Source: Candidatus Sabulitectum sp. | Lineage (GTDB): Bacteria; Fermentibacterota; Fermentibacteria; Fermentibacterales; JCC-6 | Assembly (NCBI GenBank): GCA_029940175.1 | Contig: JAOZRM010000111.1 | Span: 1-5,460 of the forward strand | Direction: 5' to 3' | Length of the DNA stretch: 5,460 nt | In this document: in pieces, positions 1 through 4,212 of the stretch | Position numbering within the stretch: position 1 is the stretch's first letter | Layout of the letters: the number at the start of each line of letters is the position of its first letter | Notes under the pieces: model-generated | Databases searched by the model: none | Seen by the model: the letters and a program-made list of their open reading frames with translations, nothing else | What the model was told of the DNA's origin: nothing | Program-made: the position numbers and the translations under genes

Positions 1-1647
1 ATAGCAGATGTTGAGTACGAGTATTCCGAGGATGGTGGTACAACCCCATGGGTACTGGCAAGTCTTAAACCTATTCAGATGTCTCACTTCGACTACGATG
101 GTTACATTGAGACCAGGAAGAAGTTCAGCACTGCTGAATGGATCGATCTGCTGCTGCAAAGTATCGGGTTCAACCCAAAGATGTTTGGCAAGAGAACCAA
201 ACTTACCCAGTTATTACGTTTAATTCCGTTCTGTGAACGAAACTACAATGTTATTGAGCTTGGCCCAAAGGGTACAGGTAAATCTCATATCTATTCAGAG
301 TTCTCACCCCACGGCATTCTTATCTCCGGGGGAGAGGTAACAGTACCAAAGCTCTTTGTGAGTAATTCAACTGGAAAGATAGGGCTGGTTGGCTACTGGG
401 ATGTTGTTGCATTCGACGAGTTTGCCGGTAAGAAGAAAACGGTGAACAAAGCTCTGGTCGATATTATGAAAAACTACATGGCAAACAAATCTTTCTCCCG
501 TGGTATTGAAATGCTTGGTGCAGAGGCTTCAATGGTGTTTGTTGGTAACACTAAGCATACAGTACCCTATATGCTGAATAACTCCAATCTGTTCGATGAA
601 CTGCCGGAGAAGTTCTACGACTCGGCATTCTTAGATAGACTTCATTTCTACATCCCCGGATGGGAAGTAGATATTATTCGCGGTGAGATGTTCTCCGAAG
701 GGTATGGTTTTGTGGTTGATTACCTGGCAGAGATTCTTCGAGCAATGAGAAATCATGACTTCTCCGATAGATACATGGAGTACTTCACTCTCTCCTCAGA
801 CATATCCACCAGAGACCGGGACGGTATACACAAAACCTTCTCCGGCTTGATGAAAATTATCTTCCCCCATGGTGGAGCCACCAAGGATGAAGTGGAAGAA
901 CTGCTCAAGTTTGCTATCGAGGGTCGAAAGCGTGTCAAAGACCAGCTGATGAGAATTGACAAAACTTATGCTCCGGTAAGATTTGCCTTTACAGACAGAT
1001 CCGGCAGAACCATTGCCGTGAAAACGCTTGAAGAGAAAGAATATCCGCAGTACTACCGGAAGTTTGCCTCAGGTGATGACCCGGAAGAAACCACAGTTGA
1101 AGATGCCGATGTTTCTCTTCCTGTAGAATCAGCAGAGATACTGCCAGTGGAACAGCACATTGCTGTTCAAGAAAACCAGAGGGGTATATCCTATGATGCT
1201 TTGTTCGGAGTTTACCTGAAGGGTGCTTCAACCATTACAGTTACAGATCCCTATATCAGGAAGTTCTATCAGATCAGAAACTTCATGGAATTTGTAGAAA
1301 CCATTGTGAAGTACAAGTCTACAGCCGATGAGGTAAATCTGCATCTGATAACCTCAGAGGATGAGTACAGAGAAGAACAGCAAACTGAACACCTGGAGAG
1401 AATCAAGGAATCATGTGAGCAAGTAGGAGTAACCTTCACCTGGGAGTACGACCAAACAGGAACCATCCATGCCCGCCACATCATAACTGACAATGGCTGG
1501 AAGATCCTGCTGGATCGTGGCCTGGATGTATTCCAGCAATACGAAATGAATGATGCTTTTTCCTTCTCCAACCGAATGCAGGAATACCGGCAGTGTAAGG
1601 CATTTGAGGTGACATTTATTAAGGCAGACAATCCGAAGGAGGTGTAA
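1..1647 (+). CDS. brxL: BrxL-like AAA+ protein with C-terminal MIT_C (PLD-fold) domain, 5' partial
   Basis: The frame is open from base 1, so the N-terminus lies outside the window and 548 residues are visible; the Met codon at 79 is internal. BrxL proteins are the AAA+ 'Lon-like' subunits of BREX phage-exclusion systems; they act on DNA in the cytoplasm. Visible-residue landmarks: Walker A GPKGTGKS at 88-95, the family-typical block SPHGILISGGEVTV soon after, Walker B VVAFDEFAG at 135-143, a sensor-1-like VGNT around 181-184 and a probable arginine finger in FLDRL (Arg 213). An acidic, low-complexity linker (about 357-394) follows. Residues about 395-540 (GISYDALF, DPYIRKFYQIRNF, LHLITS, NGWKI, DRGLD) resemble the C-terminal PLD-like domain of eukaryotic MITD1 (Pfam MIT_C). 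I see no Ser-Lys Lon protease domain. The downstream ATPase gene follows directly and is probably co-transcribed. The BrxL assignment is strong and the MIT_C assignment rests on remembered family sequence. Membership of a full BREX locus is inferred, since no other brx/pgl gene is visible. Confidence 0.88.
   Translation: MADVEYEYSEDGGTTPWVLASLKPIQMSHFDYDGYIETRKKFSTAEWIDLLLQSIGFNPKMFGKRTKLTQLLRLIPFCERNYNVIELGPKGTGKSHIYSEFSPHGILISGGEVTVPKLFVSNSTGKIGLVGYWDVVAFDEFAGKKKTVNKALVDIMKNYMANKSFSRGIEMLGAEASMVFVGNTKHTVPYMLNNSNLFDELPEKFYDSAFLDRLHFYIPGWEVDIIRGEMFSEGYGFVVDYLAEILRAMRNHDFSDRYMEYFTLSSDISTRDRDGIHKTFSGLMKIIFPHGGATKDEVEELLKFAIEGRKRVKDQLMRIDKTYAPVRFAFTDRSGRTIAVKTLEEKEYPQYYRKFASGDDPEETTVEDADVSLPVESAEILPVEQHIAVQENQRGISYDALFGVYLKGASTITVTDPYIRKFYQIRNFMEFVETIVKYKSTADEVNLHLITSEDEYREEQQTEHLERIKESCEQVGVTFTWEYDQTGTIHARHIITDNGWKILLDRGLDVFQQYEMNDAFSFSNRMQEYRQCKAFEVTFIKADNPKEV
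1636..1643 (+). promoter_or_regulatory. Shine-Dalgarno for the AAA ATPase, inside the end of brxL
   Basis: AAGGAGGT is a near-perfect anti-16S match. It ends four bases before the ATT at 1648, immediately after the brxL stop TAA (1645-1647). There is no in-frame ATG, GTG or TTG at a normal distance; the next usable codons are CTG at 1669 and TTG at 1702. This site therefore argues that translation of the ATPase begins at 1648. Confidence 0.7.
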
Positions 1648-2754
1648 ATTAGTAATGCGTTAGACCGGCTGACCATCAGAGGTTTCAAATCGATAAGAGA
1701 ATTGAATGATTTCGAGCTGAGAGATTTGAATGTTTTTATCGGGGGCAACGGTGCCGGTAAGAGTAATCTCATCGAATTCTTCCGAATGTTGCAGGCAGCA
1801 ATGAATGACACCTTGAACGAGTACATTCGTTCAGGTGGCGGTATCGGTGACTTTCTTTTCAATGGTCGCAAGGCTACTTCCAGTATGGAATTTGAAACGC
1901 GTTTTGGTGTACGAGGATATCGGTTTGCCATCGAGCCAGGCCCCAAGGACGACTGTGCAATTACCGATGAAGCCCGTTACTATGAACCCGGCGATAAAGG
2001 GTGGTGGGAACTGGGAAGCAGTACTGATGGGAAGTCGCTGCTTGTTAAAGAGGTTGAAGAAAGTGGCTGGGAAGTTAATGGGAGCAAACGTGTGGTTGAT
2101 GCAATTACATCCTGGAAAATCTGCCACTTTCATGATACCAGCGCACAAGCCAGTATGAGGCATTATGAGATAATTCAGGATAACAAGTATCTGCGTTTTG
2201 ATGCTTCCAACATTGCCCCTTATCTGCTTCGGTTGAAGAAGCAGCATGCAGACATATATAAGGAAGTTGTAAATTCTATACGATTGGTAATGCCGTTTTT
2301 TGACAAGTTCCTTTTAGATGTTGAGACTTTTGGTGAAAAACAGAAAGTGAATTTGTCATGGTTGCAGAAGGGGTCTGATTACCCAATGCAACCTCATCTT
2401 TTCTCTGATGGTTCAATACGATTTATATGTTTGGCTACTGCGCTTCTTCAGCCTGATCCTCCTGCAGTAATAATAATTGAGGAACCAGAGCTTGGGCTGC
2501 ATCCATCGGCAATTTCCATACTTGCTGAATTGATTCAGGATGCCTCTCGTCGTACTCAAGTTATTGTCGCTACTCAATCTCCTGCTCTGGTTGATCATTT
2601 TGCGGTAGAAGATGTCGTTGTTGTTAACAGGGAAGACGGAGCATCAACTTTTGAGAGGTTGCAACTCGCTGACTTCAGCTCATGGCTGGAAACCTATTCT
2701 GTTGGAGAACTGTGGAGCAAGAATGTGATTTCCGGGGGACCGGTGTATGAATAA
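1648..2754 (+). CDS. AAA family ATPase (RecF/ABC-class, AAA_21 / COG4637-like), defence-associated
   Basis: The gene encodes a 368-residue cytoplasmic P-loop ATPase of the SMC/RecF/OLD-like group, if read from the ATT at 1648. Reading from there gives an N-terminus (I/M-SNALDRLTIRGFKSIREL) with the family's usual first beta strand and GFKSI motif. Starting at TTG 1702 would delete that strand. Landmarks from 1648: Walker A GGNGAGKSN at 32-40, ABC-signature-like LFSDGSIRF at 251-259, Walker B with D-loop VIIIEEPELGLHP at 274-286, and switch-region ATQSPALVDHF at 308-318. The tail YSVGELWSKNVISGG is typical of ATPases that precede a DUF4276 gene. Its stop overlaps the ATG of exactly such a gene, which is truncated here. 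It follows brxL with no gap, suggesting translational coupling. By family analogy (OLD, Gabija and similar) it could be a nucleotide-dependent sensor or DNA-binding subunit. Its function is not established, and loss of the partner may leave it inactive. Confidence 0.83.
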   Translation: MSNALDRLTIRGFKSIRELNDFELRDLNVFIGGNGAGKSNLIEFFRMLQAAMNDTLNEYIRSGGGIGDFLFNGRKATSSMEFETRFGVRGYRFAIEPGPKDDCAITDEARYYEPGDKGWWELGSSTDGKSLLVKEVEESGWEVNGSKRVVDAITSWKICHFHDTSAQASMRHYEIIQDNKYLRFDASNIAPYLLRLKKQHADIYKEVVNSIRLVMPFFDKFLLDVETFGEKQKVNLSWLQKGSDYPMQPHLFSDGSIRFICLATALLQPDPPAVIIIEEPELGLHPSAISILAELIQDASRRTQVIVATQSPALVDHFAVEDVVVVNREDGASTFERLQLADFSSWLETYSVGELWSKNVISGGPVYE

Positions 2755-2818
2755 GCCTGTGGAGATCATCGCCATAGTCGAGGGGAAAACAGAGCAGACA
2801 TTCATACAGAGCATCTGA
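2747..2818 (+). pseudogene. Truncated DUF4276-like (TOPRIM-type) partner gene, 23 codons left
   Basis: The ATG at 2747 overlaps the ATPase stop by eight bases, and a G-run about eight bases upstream may serve as ribosome binding site. The reading MNKPVEIIAIVEGKTEQTFI followed by QSI matches the start of DUF4276 proteins, which are normally around 200 residues. The VEGKTE segment fits the first beta strand and catalytic-type Glu of a TOPRIM-like fold. A TGA at 2816 ends the frame, and none of the following frames continues the family. The break is therefore a truncation or rearrangement rather than one simple stop. In intact loci this gene forms a two-gene unit with the preceding ATPase. The family call rests on a short stretch plus the diagnostic gene order. 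Confidence 0.6.
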
Positions 2819-3022
2819 CACTATTCAATCTGAGAAGTATGTGGCTCAGTAGCATTCACCTTGTATTCAAGTGTGGGCTTGTTGTTAGACAAGAAGAGCT
2901 TGTGACTTGACTGCTTTGTTAAAAAAAGGCGAAGAAGAGTAGGACAGCTTAACATGTGGAAATTGGCTGATGCTTTAGAGATAAATCCCGCTAAGTTTCA
3001 TGAGCCTATAGTTTTGTGAACA
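2819..3022. other. Decayed intergenic stretch between converging genes
   Basis: This 204-base stretch lies between the broken DUF4276 remnant (+) and the end of the Abi gene (-). It has stops in all frames and no complete gene. Several short CAAG / GCTTG inverted motifs lie at 2868-2902, too weak to call a terminator. No GC-rich hairpin with a T-run is seen for either converging gene. It looks like scar sequence left by deletion or rearrangement. Its right part may contain a regulator fragment, listed separately. Confidence 0.5.
2906..3019 (+). pseudogene. Possible C-terminal remnant of an XRE-type helix-turn-helix regulator
   Basis: After a stop at 2903-2905 the frame is open for 37 codons to TGA at 3017-3019. 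The end reads LNMWKLADALEINPAKF, which resembles the last helix of XRE/HTH_3 domains (pattern like 'L..L.KIADALEI.P..F'). A basic run (KKRRRR) precedes it. The recognition-helix half of the domain is not readable in this frame. A VRQEELVT-like string ending at a stop (2885-2908) in another frame could be a piece of the earlier part. If real, the gene is broken and promoterless. The evidence is a short similarity, so the call is tentative. Confidence 0.3.
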
Positions 3023-3988
3023 TCAGTCATGCCAAAGATGACAACTTTTCCAGTCTTCAGGTAACCCAGTTTTATCAATTGGAACACCAGGGTAGTTCTC
3101 AATAATCTTACACAACTCACAATACACACTGAAATGTGAGTGAGGTATTTTGCTAACTAAGTACTCTAAAATGAGTACCCTGTACATTATAGATCGCAAT
3201 TTTGGAACAGACGGAGAATGCCAATGAGGATATTTTCTCATTTTTGGTTGCATTGTTGGACTATATTTAAAATCCATGTCCCAGATTCTTTCATGATGGG
3301 CAGCACAGTTTCTCAGTTTTCTTAGAGCAACTAACCATGATTCAAATACATCATGTGAAATGTTGAATAAATCCCCGAGATTCATCTTAAACTGTTTCAC
3401 CGAATTGCGACATAGATATACTAATGTACCAAAAGAGGACGATTCAATAGCCATCCATACAGGTAAGTAATTTTCAGAATAGTATTTAGTATAGTAGTGG
3501 TTAACAAATTTAGATGGGTATGCCTTCGCTTCTTTGTGCAGTCTTTCTATTCTATCGTAATGCTTTGCTTCGAAATTACCTCTTTCCTTATCCGTTTTCT
3601 CTGTCTTTGGCATTTTAAAATACCAATGATAGACATAAGCAAAAGGGTCGCTATCCAACGAATCAAAATTAAATGGATCGGGGAAATTCGTAGCGTAATA
3701 GTCAATGAAATTCGCTCTAACACAGTTCTCTATTAGCTGAATAGCTCTTAAAACCAGGATTCTCAAATCTCTGTCAAAACAGTATATTTGTCGAAGTAAA
3801 TCAAAGGTAAGGGCATCCTTGATACTACCATCAGTGTTTTTGTATTGTAACCAATATCCACTCATGCGATAATAGCTGTCATATGTAAAGAGAGTAACAA
3901 GGTCTTTATGAGAGGTATCTTTTATTCCTCGCCCAATAACCATATCTGCGAGTTCTGATTTATTCTTTGCTGGTTTTTTATATTTCAT
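3023..3988 (-). CDS. Abi_2 (AbiD/AbiF-type) HEPN abortive-infection protein
   Basis: The gene encodes 321 residues from the ATG at 3988. The N-terminus MKYKKPAKNKSELADMVIGRGI is where Abi_2 family members normally begin. The frame extends to a TTG at 4063, but those 25 extra residues (rich in Pro, Arg, Gly) are not family-like. Abi_2 proteins (lactococcal AbiD, AbiD1, AbiF relatives) stop phage growth by abortive infection and belong to the HEPN superfamily of RNases. The hallmark Rx4H motif is intact: R226-N227-C228-A229-A230-H231, followed by HERIW (bases 3296-3313). Supporting blocks are YYRMSGYWL (39-47), FDRDLRILVLRAIQLIE (71-87), LPVWMAIE (175-182) and FGTLVYL (186-192). It points towards the truncated defence genes and away from priA, which lies upstream in the same direction. 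The gene is clearly A+T-rich relative to priA, suggesting horizontal acquisition. No recognisable toxin-neutralising protein gene is adjacent; the structured upstream leader is a candidate regulator. The full-length ORF and catalytic motif suggest it is functional. Confidence 0.88.
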   Translation of the reverse strand: MKYKKPAKNKSELADMVIGRGIKDTSHKDLVTLFTYDSYYRMSGYWLQYKNTDGSIKDALTFDLLRQIYCFDRDLRILVLRAIQLIENCVRANFIDYYATNFPDPFNFDSLDSDPFAYVYHWYFKMPKTEKTDKERGNFEAKHYDRIERLHKEAKAYPSKFVNHYYTKYYSENYLPVWMAIESSSFGTLVYLCRNSVKQFKMNLGDLFNISHDVFESWLVALRKLRNCAAHHERIWDMDFKYSPTMQPKMRKYPHWHSPSVPKLRSIMYRVLILEYLVSKIPHSHFSVYCELCKIIENYPGVPIDKTGLPEDWKSCHLWHD

Positions 3989-4067
3989 TGTTTGAATATG
4001 AAGCACCCCCGGACATTTGGCAATATCAGAATTTCTCCTGTAGAGGCCCCGGGGGTATGACAATTAA

Positions 4068-4096
4068 TAGATACCCCGACACCAGGGCGGCGTCAA
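4068..4096 (-). promoter_or_regulatory. Weak candidate sigma-70 promoter for the Abi gene
   Basis: On the minus strand TTGACG (4091-4096) matches the -35 consensus in five of six positions. It is followed after 17 bases by TATCTA (4068-4073), a poor -10 that keeps only the first three consensus bases. Transcription would start near 4060 and leave a leader of roughly 70 bases before the Abi ATG. The -35 lies in the loop of the hairpin at 4077-4107. No alternative with both elements was found; the -10 weakness keeps confidence low. Confidence 0.25.
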
Positions 4097-4107
4097 CCCC
4101 GGTGTTG
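4077..4107 (-). repeat. Strong imperfect hairpin upstream of the Abi gene
   Basis: Arms at 4077-4087 and 4097-4107 enclose a nine-base loop. Read as plus-strand RNA the stem has eleven positions with one G-U pair (4078/4106) and one mismatch (4084/4100). Read as minus-strand RNA these become one mismatch and one G-U pair, leaving nine consecutive pairs. There is no T-run on either side, so it is not a typical intrinsic terminator. It overlaps the candidate promoter of the Abi gene. Confidence 0.6.
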
Positions 4108-4212
4108 ATAGATATGTACATAATCTCACAGAGTAATAAAATTTTATCTTTTCTCAATAAGTATTCTATAATGCCGATGGATATGGGGTAACACCTGTTT
4201 CAAAAAATGAAT

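Larger units (their letters stand above)
3989..4212 (-). promoter_or_regulatory. Structured non-coding leader upstream of the Abi gene (possible regulatory or antitoxin RNA)
   Basis: The 224 bases between priA and the Abi ATG hold no convincing gene but much symmetry. From the Abi side there is a perfect inverted repeat ACCCCCGG / CCGGGGGT (4005-4012 and 4049-4056). It overlaps a second perfect pair GGGGTAT / ATACCCC (4052-4058 and 4071-4077), so the two cannot form together. A long hairpin follows at 4077-4107, then perfect palindromes TATGTACATA (4113-4122) and ATAAAATTTTAT (4136-4147). An AGGAG (minus strand, near 4034-4040) lies inside the loop of the first repeat but is not spaced for the Abi ATG. 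The G/C-rich blocks sit within otherwise A+T-rich DNA, as expected for a folded RNA. Whether it is an mRNA leader, a separate small RNA or an operator region cannot be decided from sequence alone. Confidence 0.4.

Noticed and set aside
79..81. ATG at 79 as the start of the brxL gene
   Set aside because: The frame is open back to base 1 and the upstream codons read as protein (IADVEYEYSEDGG...); no ribosome binding site precedes 79, and BrxL proteins have more sequence before Walker A.
1702..1704. TTG at 1702 as the ATPase start
   Set aside because: It would remove the first beta strand and GFKSI motif of the P-loop domain, and it has no Shine-Dalgarno; the strong one sits at 1636-1643.
1269..1946. 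Long minus-strand ORF of 225 codons
   Set aside because: It lies antisense across the end of brxL and the start of the ATPase gene, both of which have clear family motifs; the translation is Ser/Arg-rich with no recognisable domain.
2868..2902. CAAG / GCTTG repeats as an attachment site or terminator
   Set aside because: The units are only four or five bases long with irregular spacing, and no integrase or T-run is associated.
3989..4063. TTG at 4063 as the Abi start
   Set aside because: The 25-residue extension is not like family members, crosses the inverted repeats, and the ATG at 3988 coincides with the usual Abi_2 N-terminus.
4077..4107. Intrinsic terminator for priA or for a plus-strand gene
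   Set aside because: The hairpin is strong but no T-run follows on either strand, and no plus-strand gene ends nearby.
3967..4191. Plus-strand ORF of 74 codons across the Abi leader
   Set aside because: It overlaps the start of the Abi gene antisense, has no ribosome binding site and follows the inverted repeats; no family is recognised.
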